NCBI RefSeq assembly: GCF_024496245.1
Contig: NZ_CP101740.1
Coordinates: 3,320,001-3,384,000, forward strand
DNA from: Sphingomonas qomolangmaensis
GTDB taxonomy: Bacteria > Pseudomonadota > Alphaproteobacteria > Sphingomonadales > Sphingomonadaceae
Direction of reading: 5' to 3'
Length of the DNA: 64,000 nucleotides
In this document: positions 18,178-30,396 of the stretch, piece by piece
How the letters are laid out: each line of letters opens with the position of its first letter
Position numbering within the stretch: position 1 is the first letter of the stretch
Translations under genes and position numbers: made by a program
The notes under the pieces: generated by a model
The model's input: only the letters and a program-made list of their open reading frames with translations
Databases searched by the model: none
What the model was told of the DNA's origin: nothing

Positions 18178-18205
18178 TGGTGCCCAGAAGAGGACTCGAA
18201 CCTCC
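18178..18205. other. Probable attachment site (att) of the ICE
   Basis: P4-type integrases usually recombine at the 3' part of a tRNA gene. The tRNA-Leu 3' segment next to the integrase is the natural core. The exact crossover and its length cannot be fixed because the other att copy lies outside the window. Confidence 0.55.
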
Positions 18206-18264
18206 ACGCCCTTGCGAGCGCCAGCACCTGAAGCTGGTGCGTCTACCAATTCCGCCATCTGGGC
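18178..18264 (-). tRNA. leuCAG: tRNA-Leu(CAG)
   Basis: The minus strand folds into a type II tRNA of 87 nt: acceptor stem GCCCAGA/TCTGGGC, D-arm with GGCGGAATTGGTAGACGC, anticodon loop TTCAGGT (anticodon CAG), a long variable arm, T-loop GGTTCGAGTCC and an encoded CCA end at 18178-18180. It reads CUG codons. Its 3' end faces the integrase, so it is the probable attachment site of the mobile element, which restores the tRNA 3' end after insertion. Confidence 0.96.
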
Positions 18265-18418
18265 ACGGGGTAGGGGGCGGGCTTTAGGGTCGGGGTCGGT
18301 GGGTTGTCAACTGCCCATCGCCGATGGTCGCTCCTCGCTTGCCGTTTGGCGCTCGGCGGGGCATTTGGCGGGTTCGAGTGCGGCAGGCACGCGCAGTGCG
18401 AACGAGAAGGTGTGGGCG

Positions 18419-19351
18419 ATGAAGGACAAGCTGGTAACGCTGGTCGGCGGCGGCGGATTTTTGGGGCGCTATGTCGCCCAGGAACTGCTGGCGGCGGGCG
18501 CGCGCGTCCGGATTGCGCAGCGCGATCCGCGCAGCGCCTTTTTCCTGCGGCCATTGGGCGGGCTGGGGCAGACCCAATTTGTCGCCGCCGACATCGCCAA
18601 GCCCGACAGCATCGCGCGGGCGGTTGCCGGCTCGGGTGCGGTGGTGAACCTGGTGGGGACCTTCACCGATTATCGCCGCGTCAATGTCGATGGCGCGCGG
18701 ACGATCGCCGAGGCCGCGGCGGGGGCGGGGGCGGGGGCGTTCGTCCAGATCTCGGCGATCGGCGCCGATGCGCAGTCGCCCTCGCTATACGGCCGCACCA
18801 AGGCCGAGGGCGAGCAGGCGGTGCTGGCGGCGTTTCCGCGCGCGACGATCCTTCGCCCCTCGGTGGTGTTCGGCCGGGAGGACCAGTTCATCAACCGCTT
18901 CGCCGGGATGATCGCCAGCCTGCCCGTGGTGCCGGTGCTCAAGGGCGATGCCAAGTTCCAGCCGGTCTATGTCGGCGACGTCGCCAAGGCGGTGACCGCG
19001 GCGCTGTCCGATCCCGGCGCGCATGGCGGGCAAACCTACGAGCTCGGCGGCCCCGATGTGCTGACGATGGCCGAACTGCATCGCTGGATCGGCGAGCAGA
19101 TCGGCCGCACCCCGCCGATGCCCGCGCTCCCCGATGCGGTGGGATCGATGATGGCGAGCCTCGGCTTCCTGCCCGGCGCGCCGATCACCAAGGACCAGTG
19201 GCTGATGCTCCAGCGAGACAATGTCGTCGCGCAGGGCGCGCATGGGCTTGCCGCGCTGGGCGTCACCGCGACGCCGATCGGCGCGGTGGCGCTCGGCTGG
19301 CTGGTACAGTATCGGCGCAACGGACGGTTCGGCGGCAAGATCGCCGCCTGA
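18419..19351 (+). CDS. NAD(P)-binding NDUFA9-like reductase (atypical SDR)
   Basis: A 310-residue Rossmann protein with LVGGGGFLGRYVAQEL near residues 6-21 and a SLYGRTKAEGE segment that carries the Tyr and Lys of extended SDRs. It matches the complex I NDUFA9 subfamily, whose bacterial members are often annotated as NAD(P)H-binding or NAD-dependent epimerase/dehydratase proteins. The frame is open from 18164 across the tRNA, but ATG 18419, with AAGG upstream, gives the correct N-terminus. It is the first chromosomal gene beyond the element and is followed by uppP after 52 bp. The substrate is unknown. Confidence 0.88.
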   Translation: MKDKLVTLVGGGGFLGRYVAQELLAAGARVRIAQRDPRSAFFLRPLGGLGQTQFVAADIAKPDSIARAVAGSGAVVNLVGTFTDYRRVNVDGARTIAEAAAGAGAGAFVQISAIGADAQSPSLYGRTKAEGEQAVLAAFPRATILRPSVVFGREDQFINRFAGMIASLPVVPVLKGDAKFQPVYVGDVAKAVTAALSDPGAHGGQTYELGGPDVLTMAELHRWIGEQIGRTPPMPALPDAVGSMMASLGFLPGAPITKDQWLMLQRDNVVAQGAHGLAALGVTATPIGAVALGWLVQYRRNGRFGGKIAA

Positions 19352-19403
19352 ACTCCACTAAAGCCTGTGGCCGTCGGGCCGGGCAACCGGCCAGGGGGCT
19401 GCG

Positions 19404-20204
19404 ATGCAAGACTTGTTGACGATCATCCTGCTGGGATTGATCGAAGGTTTGACCGAATTCCTGCCGGTGTCGTCGACCGGCCACCTGATCCTCGCAAGCG
19501 AATTGCTGGGGTTCACCGAAGAGGGGTCGATCGCGTTCAAGATCGCGATCCAGCTCGGCGCGATCCTGGCGGTGCTCGTCGCCTATTGGCGGCGTTTCTG
19601 GACGGTCGGCACCGGTATGCTGCGCGGCGAGGCCGAGCCGTGGCGCTTCGCACGCAACATCCTGCTCGCCTTCGCGCCCGCGGTGGTGGTCGGCGTGGTC
19701 GCGTATGAATCGATCCGCGCGGTGATGCAGCAGCCGATCGTCGTCGCGGTCGCGCTGATCGTCGGCGGGATCGCGATCCTGGTGATCGAGCGGATGGTGA
19801 AGATCGCCAAATATGAGAGCGTCGAGGCGCTGCCTGCGACCACCGCGGGCGCGATCGGGCTGGTCCAGTGCCTGGCGATGCTGCCGGGCGTCAGCCGGTC
19901 GGGGGCGACGATCATGGGATCGCTGCTGATGGGGGTCGAGCGCAAGACCGCCGCCGAGTTCAGCTTCTTCCTCGCGGTGCCGACGATGATCGGCGCGACG
20001 GTCTATGCGCTGTACAAGGACCGCGCGCTGCTCAACGCCGACGACCTGCTGGCGATCGCGATCGGCTTCACCGTCGCGTTCATCGTCGCGCTGGCGGTGG
20101 TGAAGGCGTTCGTGAAGGTGGTTTCGCGCTTCGGTTTCGCGCCGTTCGCCTGGTATCGAATCGTGGTCGGTGGCGCAGCGCTCATCTGGCTGCTCGCACG
20201 ATAA
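19404..20204 (+). CDS. uppP: Undecaprenyl-diphosphatase UppP (BacA family)
   Basis: An integral membrane phosphatase that recycles undecaprenyl pyrophosphate to the carrier lipid used for peptidoglycan and polysaccharides. The 266-residue product shows both signature motifs, GLTEFLPVSSTGHLIL near residues 14-29 and PGVSRSGATI near 155-164, and about eight hydrophobic helices. Length is typical. AGGGGG-type sequence precedes ATG 19404. Confidence 0.97.
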   Translation: MQDLLTIILLGLIEGLTEFLPVSSTGHLILASELLGFTEEGSIAFKIAIQLGAILAVLVAYWRRFWTVGTGMLRGEAEPWRFARNILLAFAPAVVVGVVAYESIRAVMQQPIVVAVALIVGGIAILVIERMVKIAKYESVEALPATTAGAIGLVQCLAMLPGVSRSGATIMGSLLMGVERKTAAEFSFFLAVPTMIGATVYALYKDRALLNADDLLAIAIGFTVAFIVALAVVKAFVKVVSRFGFAPFAWYRIVVGGAALIWLLAR

Positions 20205-20273
20205 GACCACTTCGGCCCGATTGAGCCCATTGGCGAGGGGATCGGCTGGGCAAATCGAACGGCAAACCGATAG

Positions 20274-20294
20274 TAGGTCAGCATACATGACCTA
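20274..20294. promoter_or_regulatory. Palindromic operator candidate upstream of gltD
   Basis: TAGGTCA-N7-TGACCTA, two perfect 7-bp arms, lies 77-97 bp upstream of the gltD start in a 166-bp intergenic space. Size and position fit a dimeric regulator binding site, for example an Lrp/AsnC or GntR type protein. The regulator cannot be identified from the window. Confidence 0.5.
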
Positions 20295-20370
20295 TTGGCA
20301 TATTCGTGCGTGACAACAGCGGTTCGCGACGGTATAGGCGCCCCTGAAGGCAATCATACAGGAACTGCGC

Positions 20371-21819
20371 ATGGCCACCGGCTCGACGCTGAAGTTCGTC
20401 GGCATCGACCAGGCCTATCCGGCCAAGCGTGATGCCGATGCACGCAACAAGGATTTTCAGGAGATCGCCGATCGGTTCGCGGTCCCCAAGGCCGAGGAAC
20501 AGGCGGGGCGCTGCTCGCAATGCGGTGTGCCCTATTGCTCGGTCCACTGCCCGCTGCACAACCACATCCCCGACTGGCTGCGGCTGACTGCCGAGGGGCG
20601 GCTGCGCGAGGCGTATGAGCTGTCGAACGCGACCTCGACGATGCCCGAGATCTGCGGCCGCATCTGCCCGCAGGATCGGCTGTGCGAGGGCAATTGCGTC
20701 ATCGAATTCTCAGGCCATGGTGCGGTCACGATCGGCTCGGTCGAGAAGTTCATCACCGACACCGCCTGGGAAGAGGGCTGGGTCGAGCCGCTGGTGCCGG
20801 GGCCGGCGCGCGGCCAGTCGATCGGGGTGATCGGGGCGGGGCCGGCGGGGCTGTCGGCAGCCGAATATCTGCGCACCTTCGGCTACGAGGTGCATGTCTA
20901 TGACCGGCACGATCGCGCCGGCGGGCTGCTGACCTATGGCATCCCCAGCTTCAAGCTCGAAAAGCCCGTCGTCATGCGCCGCGTCGAGCGGCTGAAGGCT
21001 GGCGGCATCGTGTTCCACGAAGGCTTCGAGGTCGGCCGCGACGCGACGATGGACGAACTGCGCTCGCGCCACGACGCGCTGCTGGTCGCGACCGGGGTGT
21101 ACAAGGCGCGCGCGATCAAGGCACCGGGGATCGGCAGCGAAGGCGTCGTCGAGGCGCTCGACTATCTGATCGCGTCGAACCGCAAGAGCTTCGGCGACAC
21201 GGTTCCCGCCTGGGACGGTGGCAGCCTGAACGCGCAGGGCAAGCATGTCGTCGTCATCGGCGGCGGCGATACCGCGATGGATTGCGTGCGCACCGCGATC
21301 CGCCAGGGCGCGGCATCGGTGAAGTGCCTCTATCGCCGCGACCGCGCCAACATGCCCGGCAGCCAGCGCGAAGTCGCCAATGCCGAGGAAGAAGGCGCCG
21401 AATTCGTCTGGCTCTCGGCCCCCGAAGCCTTCGAGGCCGCGGTCGAGGGCCGCGTCTCGGGCGTCCGCGCGACGCGGATGCGGCTGGGCGCGCCCGATGC
21501 CTCGGGCCGGCGGACCCCCGAGCCCGACCCCGGCAACGAGATGGTGCTCCAGGCCGATCTGGTGGTGAAGGCGCTCGGCTTCGATCCCGAGGACCTTCCC
21601 GCGATGTTCGGCGCGCCCGAATTGGGCGTCAACCGCTGGGGTACGATCCGCGTCGACAACAAGACGATGATGACCAGCCTCGAGGGCGTGTTCGCCGCGG
21701 GCGACATCGTGCGTGGCGCGAGCCTGGTGGTGTGGGCGATCCGCGACGGCCGCGACGTGAGCGACCGGATGCATGCCTGGCTCAAGGCAAAGGCGGCGCG
21801 CGAGCGGGTGGCGGCGTGA
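20371..21819 (+). CDS. gltD: Glutamate synthase (NADPH) small subunit GltD
   Basis: The beta subunit of glutamate synthase, which passes electrons from NADPH to the large subunit. The 482-residue product has two Cys clusters for 4Fe-4S centres near the N-terminus (CSQCGVPYCSVHC and CGRICPQDRLCEGNC), an FAD-binding GAGPAGLSAAEYL and a second dinucleotide site VVIGGGDTAMDC. It is upstream of gltB, but two small genes of a toxin-antitoxin pair lie between them. Its stop overlaps the GTG start of the antitoxin gene. Confidence 0.97.
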   Translation: MATGSTLKFVGIDQAYPAKRDADARNKDFQEIADRFAVPKAEEQAGRCSQCGVPYCSVHCPLHNHIPDWLRLTAEGRLREAYELSNATSTMPEICGRICPQDRLCEGNCVIEFSGHGAVTIGSVEKFITDTAWEEGWVEPLVPGPARGQSIGVIGAGPAGLSAAEYLRTFGYEVHVYDRHDRAGGLLTYGIPSFKLEKPVVMRRVERLKAGGIVFHEGFEVGRDATMDELRSRHDALLVATGVYKARAIKAPGIGSEGVVEALDYLIASNRKSFGDTVPAWDGGSLNAQGKHVVVIGGGDTAMDCVRTAIRQGAASVKCLYRRDRANMPGSQREVANAEEEGAEFVWLSAPEAFEAAVEGRVSGVRATRMRLGAPDASGRRTPEPDPGNEMVLQADLVVKALGFDPEDLPAMFGAPELGVNRWGTIRVDNKTMMTSLEGVFAAGDIVRGASLVVWAIRDGRDVSDRMHAWLKAKAARERVAA

Positions 21820-22112
21820 GGCTGGAGCCCGAAGAGGTTCGCGCGATTAAGGAATGTGCGCGCGATGCTTTTGGCGAAAACGTCGTGGTGCGCCTGTTTG
21901 GCAGTCGCGTCCGCGATGACGAGCGCGGCGGCGATATCGACCTGCATGTCGAAGTCGATCCTTTGGACGACCAGTGGCGAGCGCGCGGTGTTTTCGAAGA
22001 TCGACTTCTTCGCCGAATCGAGCCTCAAAAGGTCGACCTCATCATCAGTGAACGTGGAAGAACGCCCCGCGGCTTCGAGAGGATTGCCTATCGCGACGGT
22101 GTCGTCTTGTGA
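21816..22112 (+). CDS. mntA: MntA-like nucleotidyltransferase antitoxin
   Basis: A 98-residue minimal nucleotidyltransferase. The signature is Gly29-Ser30 then Asp40-x-Asp42 (FGSRVRDDERGGDID), the metal-binding motif of MNT antitoxins, which in characterised pairs AMPylate the HEPN toxin partner. The GTG start overlaps the gltD stop by 4 nt, and its own stop overlaps the toxin GTG start by 4 nt. The frame stays open upstream through gltD from 21282, but that part is a shadow of gltD. Confidence 0.88.
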   Translation: MRLEPEEVRAIKECARDAFGENVVVRLFGSRVRDDERGGDIDLHVEVDPLDDQWRARGVFEDRLLRRIEPQKVDLIISERGRTPRGFERIAYRDGVVL

Positions 22113-22588
22113 CGCCTGAGCAGGAAATCATCTTCGACCTCTTGGAGGCTGCGCGTGCGCTGGTGAAATCTTCCAGCGAAGCTCTCGATCTTCTTGGCTC
22201 ACCTCCCGCTAGCGCAGACAATTTTGCAGCGATGACGACGATCCAGCGTATCACCACGACTGCGCTGCTGAAGCAGTTCGAGCAACTAGAAGGAACGTTG
22301 CATGGTTTGTTCAGGGCGATCCTTCGCGCGCTGGGAGTGCGCTTAAAAGGCCTGTATCCGCTTGATATCGCCAACCGAATGGCCGAACTCGACGTTCTCG
22401 ACGACCCGCCACGGTGGGTCGCCATTGTGAAGTTGCGCAACAACCTTGCGCATGATTATCCGCCCGAAACTGGCGATAGATACGAACGCTTCCTCGAAGC
22501 CTATGCATCGTTTGCGTATATGTTCGATGCGACTCAACGCGTCGAACGCGTTATTCAAGAGCGTCACTTGCTGGACGAAGAGCAATGA
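22109..22588 (+). CDS. hepT: HepT-like HEPN toxin
   Basis: A mostly helical 159-residue protein with the HEPN RNase motif R-x4-H-x-Y at Arg110, His115 and Tyr117 (RNNLAHDY). In known MntA-HepT pairs this motif cleaves RNA and its Tyr is the AMPylation site. It is translated from GTG 22109 coupled to mntA. The product is longer at the N-terminus than many HepT proteins. The pair sits between gltD and gltB and probably shares their transcript. Toxicity is inferred from the family. Confidence 0.85.
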   Translation: MTPEQEIIFDLLEAARALVKSSSEALDLLGSPPASADNFAAMTTIQRITTTALLKQFEQLEGTLHGLFRAILRALGVRLKGLYPLDIANRMAELDVLDDPPRWVAIVKLRNNLAHDYPPETGDRYERFLEAYASFAYMFDATQRVERVIQERHLLDEEQ

Positions 22589-22697
22589 GCGGCGTTCCGG
22601 CGGCCTTTGCCCAATCATTCGAGCCATACAGATCCCGTTTGCATACCAAGGTAGGCGCAATCGGAAACCAGTTCATAGCTAATGAAGAGCCGAAACG

Positions 22698-27212
<4,515 letters not shown>

Positions 27213-27215
27213 CCC

Positions 27216-27758
27216 TCAGGCGGCAACGCGGCGGCGGTGGGTCAGCCACCCCGCCGCCGCGAACAGTGCCAGCGGCGGCCAGCCGCCGTCGGTGACCGCC
27301 AGATAGGCGACCGCAATGCCTGCTACCGCGATCGCGGTCACCGCGAGCATGAGTCGATCGAAGAGGTGTGCCGCGATCGCCGCGCCGATGCCGAGCGCCG
27401 CCAGCGCATTCAGCCCAAGCCACAGATAAGAAGCGCTGCTGCCGATCGACCCGGCAAACGGCAGCTTGATCGTCGCATAGCCGCGCATGCCGTTGGGGAA
27501 GCAATCGGCGGCAAGATGAAGGCCGATGCCGATCGCCAGCCCCGCGACCACCCCGCGCAGCCGCGGATGATAGGCGAGCAGCAGCAACGGTAGAATGCTG
27601 TGCGTCAGCCCGCTGCGGTGATCGAGCGGCAGGAAGAAGTCGACATCGGGAAAGGTGGTGCCGGCGACCATCGCCAACACCAATGCGCAGGCATTGGCTA
27701 TTCGATGGCGCGACAACATCACCACCGCGACGGCGGCCGCCAGCCACAGGATCGTCAT
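27216..27758 (-). CDS. YdjM/DUF457-like membrane metal-dependent hydrolase
   Basis: A 180-residue polytopic membrane protein with the pattern FPDVDFFLPLDHRSGLTHSI near residues 40-59, which carries the Asp and His residues typical of the inner-membrane metal-dependent hydrolase (DUF457/YdjM) family. About five hydrophobic segments are present. The long frame up to 28889 is not a gene: ATG 27758 gives the family-like N-terminus. It is convergent with gltB, with 3 bp between stops. Biochemical role is unknown. Confidence 0.78.
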   Translation of the reverse strand: MTILWLAAAVAVVMLSRHRIANACALVLAMVAGTTFPDVDFFLPLDHRSGLTHSILPLLLLAYHPRLRGVVAGLAIGIGLHLAADCFPNGMRGYATIKLPFAGSIGSSASYLWLGLNALAALGIGAAIAAHLFDRLMLAVTAIAVAGIAVAYLAVTDGGWPPLALFAAAGWLTHRRRVAA

Positions 27759-27818
27759 TCGCGTTCCATTCGTATCTAGCCCTTCCACCCGACGCTTCGC
27801 GCTCCTAACACCGGGGAC

Positions 27819-28493
27819 ATGTGGCAACTCTACCAATTCCCCTTGTGTCCCTTCTCGCGCAAGGTGCGCCTCCTGCTGGCCGAAAAGGGCGTAGGCTATG
27901 ACCCGGTGCGCGAATCGCCCTGGCTGAGGCGCGACGAGTTTCTCGACATGAACCCCGCCGGGCAGACCCCGGTGATGGTGCACAACGAGCGCCCGGGCCG
28001 ACCGATGATCGATTCGATGGCGATCTGCGAATATTTCGAGGAAACCGTCGAAAAGAGCGCGATGATCAACGGCACCGCCGCCGACCGTGCCGAAATTCGC
28101 CGGCTGGTGACCTGGTTCGACACCCAATTCTATCGCGACATCACCGCGCCCCTGCTCAAGGAGCGGATGGAAAAGCGGCTGGTGCTGCGCGAATCGCCCG
28201 ATGCCGGGCGGCTGCGCGAGGCGATGAAGGCCGCGGTGTCGCACCTCGATTACATCGATTACCTGCTCGACCATCGCAAATGGATCGCCGGATCGACGAT
28301 CAGCCTCGCCGATCTGGCGGCGGCGGCGCAGATTTCGATCGCCGATTATCTGGGCGGGATCGACTGGAAGAGCCACGAACAGACCAAGCGCTGGTATGTC
28401 GGCATGAAGAGCCGCCCGAGCTTTCGCCCGCTGCTCGCCGAGCGGATGGAAGTCGTCAGCCCGCACGCCGATTACGAGAAACTCGACCTGTAA
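27819..28493 (+). CDS. fzlA: GST-like protein, probable cell-division factor FzlA
   Basis: A 224-residue glutathione S-transferase-fold protein: thioredoxin-like domain starting YQFPLCPFSRKVRLLLAEK, then MNPAGQTPV and an all-helical C-terminal domain. The RRDEFLDMNPAGQ block and the C-terminal SRPSFRPLLAERM plus DYEKLDL tail resemble FzlA, the FtsZ-binding GST homologue essential for constriction in Caulobacter. That assignment rests on pattern memory; a generic GST is the fallback. The next gene starts 13 bp downstream, so the two may be cotranscribed. Confidence 0.72.
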   Translation: MWQLYQFPLCPFSRKVRLLLAEKGVGYDPVRESPWLRRDEFLDMNPAGQTPVMVHNERPGRPMIDSMAICEYFEETVEKSAMINGTAADRAEIRRLVTWFDTQFYRDITAPLLKERMEKRLVLRESPDAGRLREAMKAAVSHLDYIDYLLDHRKWIAGSTISLADLAAAAQISIADYLGGIDWKSHEQTKRWYVGMKSRPSFRPLLAERMEVVSPHADYEKLDL

Positions 28494-28506
28494 GGAGGGA
28501 AGGGCG

Positions 28507-29133
28507 ATGCTCGAACATGTTCCCCGCTGGCTCGGCAAGGCGCTGAGCGGCCTGCGCGCGGGCCAGGACAAGCTGGCGATCGCGCACGCCGAACTCGGCA
28601 GCTTCGAATCGATCCGCCTAGCAAGCCCCGCCTTCGCCAATGGCGCGCGGCTGCCCGAGCGCTTCACCGCCGATGGCGAAGGCGTGTCGCCGCCGTTGTT
28701 CTGGACCGACGTGCCCGAGGGGGCGGTGCGGCTGGCGCTGCTGGTCGAGGATGCCGATGCGCCGACCCCGTCGCCGCTGGTCCACGCCGTGGTGTGGGAT
28801 CTGCCCGCGGGCGATGGCGAGCTCAAGGAAGGCGCGATCGTCGCCGACAAGCGGCGCGATGCTGCCGATGGCAGCGATGTCGGGCGCAACAGCTATTTCG
28901 CTGAAGGCTGGCTGCCGCCCGACCCGCCCACCGGCCACGGCGTCCACCATTACGCCTTCCAGCTCTTCGCGCTGGCCGAGGGGCCTGATCTCAAGGAAAA
29001 CCCCAATCGGGGCGCGATGCTGAAAGCAATGCGCGGGCGCGTGCTTGCGGCGGGGCTGCTGACCGGCACCTATTCGCGCGGCGAGGCCCAGCCCACCGGC
29101 CTGGTAGGCAAGGCCGTCCCCGCCGCGGCGTAA
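28507..29133 (+). CDS. YbhB/YbcL family PEBP-like protein
   Basis: A 208-residue protein of the phosphatidylethanolamine-binding (Raf kinase inhibitor-like) fold: FTADGEGVSPPLFWTDVP and LALLVEDADAPTP near residues 56-90, then HHYAFQLFAL near 149-158. Bacterial members are cytoplasmic or periplasmic and have no well-defined substrate. No signal peptide is evident. AGGAGGGAAGG lies just upstream of ATG 28507 and the gene follows the FzlA-like gene by 13 bp. Confidence 0.9.
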   Translation: MLEHVPRWLGKALSGLRAGQDKLAIAHAELGSFESIRLASPAFANGARLPERFTADGEGVSPPLFWTDVPEGAVRLALLVEDADAPTPSPLVHAVVWDLPAGDGELKEGAIVADKRRDAADGSDVGRNSYFAEGWLPPDPPTGHGVHHYAFQLFALAEGPDLKENPNRGAMLKAMRGRVLAAGLLTGTYSRGEAQPTGLVGKAVPAAA

Positions 29134-29143
29134 GGGGCATCGC

Positions 29144-29995
29144 TCAGCCGTTGACGATCATCCCCCCATTGGGATGGAGCACCTGCCCCGACATATAGCT
29201 CGAATCCTCGCACGCCAAAAACAGGAAGCTCGGCGCGACTTCGTTGGGCTGGCCGGGGCGACCGATCGGCGTCTTCTCGCCGAAGGTCTCGAGCTTTTCC
29301 GGATCGGCACCGCCGAACGGGTTGAGCGGGGTCCAGATCGGCCCCGGTGCCACCGCGTTGACGCGGATGCCGTCGCCGATCAGATTCTCGGACAGGCTGC
29401 GCGTGAAGGCGGTGATCGCGCCCTTGGTCGCCGAATAGTCGAGCAGGTCCTTCGCGCCATTGTACATCGTCACCGACGTGCAGTTCACGATCGCCGCGCC
29501 CGCCTGTAGATGCGGGCGCGCCGCCTGGACCATGAAGAACATCCCGAAGATGTTGGTCTGGAAGGTGCGGCGAAGCTGCTGCTCGGTGATGTCGACGATA
29601 TCCTTGTCGGGATGCTGCTCGCCGGCATTGTTCACCAGGATGTCGATGCGATCGAAGGTCGAGGCGACGCGCGCGACGGCTTCCTCGCAAAATGCCTTGT
29701 CGCCGACGTCCCCCGCGATCGTCAGCGCGCGGCGGCCTTCGTGGCGGACGATGCGCGCGGTTTCCTCGGCATCGTCATGTTCGTTCAGATACAGGATCGC
29801 GATATCGGCGCCTTCGCGCGCATAGAGCGCGGCCACCGCGCGGCCGATGCCGCTGTCGGCGCCGGTGATGATCGCGACCTTGCCCGAAAGCCGGCCCGAT
29901 CCGGGGTAGCGCGGTTCCCATTGCGGCTTGGGTTCGAGCGCGCTTTCATGGCCTGGCAGCGCGTCTTCGTGGATCATCGGGATCGTGTCGCTCAT
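29144..29995 (-). CDS. SDR family oxidoreductase (YghA-like)
   Basis: A 283-residue short-chain dehydrogenase with TGADSGIGRAVA near residues 44-55, the NNAG motif, and the catalytic DYSATKG segment. The N-terminal extension before the Rossmann domain (about 40 residues, ending RYPGSGRLSGK) is characteristic of the YghA/YhdF-type SDR group. ATG 29995 is preferred over 30025 because GAGGAG lies 7 nt upstream. Substrate not determinable from sequence. Confidence 0.9.
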   Translation of the reverse strand: MSDTIPMIHEDALPGHESALEPKPQWEPRYPGSGRLSGKVAIITGADSGIGRAVAALYAREGADIAILYLNEHDDAEETARIVRHEGRRALTIAGDVGDKAFCEEAVARVASTFDRIDILVNNAGEQHPDKDIVDITEQQLRRTFQTNIFGMFFMVQAARPHLQAGAAIVNCTSVTMYNGAKDLLDYSATKGAITAFTRSLSENLIGDGIRVNAVAPGPIWTPLNPFGGADPEKLETFGEKTPIGRPGQPNEVAPSFLFLACEDSSYMSGQVLHPNGGMIVNG

Positions 29996-30119
29996 CGTCG
30001 AACTCCTCGGTTTCGAGGGGGTCAACCGGTGAGCGGGAGCGTCGTTCCTTGGCGCCTGCGGCGCCGGCGGCCCTGATGGGCCTACCGGCGCGCGAAGCGA
30101 TACTCGGGCACGGTCACGC

Positions 30120-30230
30120 TCAAACGATCGTGACCGAGGGTGCCGATGCTGCGACCAGCATCGCGGTGAACAGGACGGCCCCGACGAACGAGATGGCCGA
30201 GCGCTGGATGGTTTCGAAACGAAGCGACAT
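30120..30230 (-). CDS. Small single-helix membrane protein, 36 aa
   Basis: A 36-codon frame starting at ATG 30230 with GGGAG 8 nt upstream. The product has a short polar N-terminus (MSLRFETIQRSA) and one strongly hydrophobic segment (about residues 13-30). Small proteins of this shape are frequent in sphingomonads, to my recollection, but have no known role. It sits alone between the SDR gene and the diguanylate cyclase gene, all on the minus strand. Confidence 0.6.
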   Translation of the reverse strand: MSLRFETIQRSAISFVGAVLFTAMLVAASAPSVTIV

Positions 30231-30396
30231 GGTGAAAACTCCCTGATTTCGGCTTGTCCGGACCATCCGGCTGCCGATGCCCAGAGCTTTGCACGGCGCG
30301 TGCCAATTCACGCGAATGGCAGAAAACCGCCGAAATCGGGGCGCGTCCGTGGGGAGTTGGGAATTGCCAACGATATTCGCCGGTGTAATTGACCAA

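Larger units (their letters stand above)
1..18180. mobile_element. Right-hand part of an integrative and conjugative element (ICE) in tRNA-Leu
   Basis: A P4-type integrase lies about 165 bp from the 3' end of a tRNA-Leu gene and is followed inward by a recombinase and a complete traG-trb mating-pair operon in the order known from Tn4371-family elements. This is the expected layout for an ICE inserted in the tRNA 3' end. The attached end is near 18178-18205, inside the tRNA. No second copy of the tRNA 3' segment, relaxase, partition or replication gene was seen in the window, so the element must continue past position 1. The left limit given here is only the window edge. Confidence 0.82.

Noticed and set aside
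27759..28889. N-terminal extension of the DUF457-like gene through the GST and PEBP genes
   Set aside because: The extension is antisense to two well-recognised genes; ATG 27758 gives the normal length.
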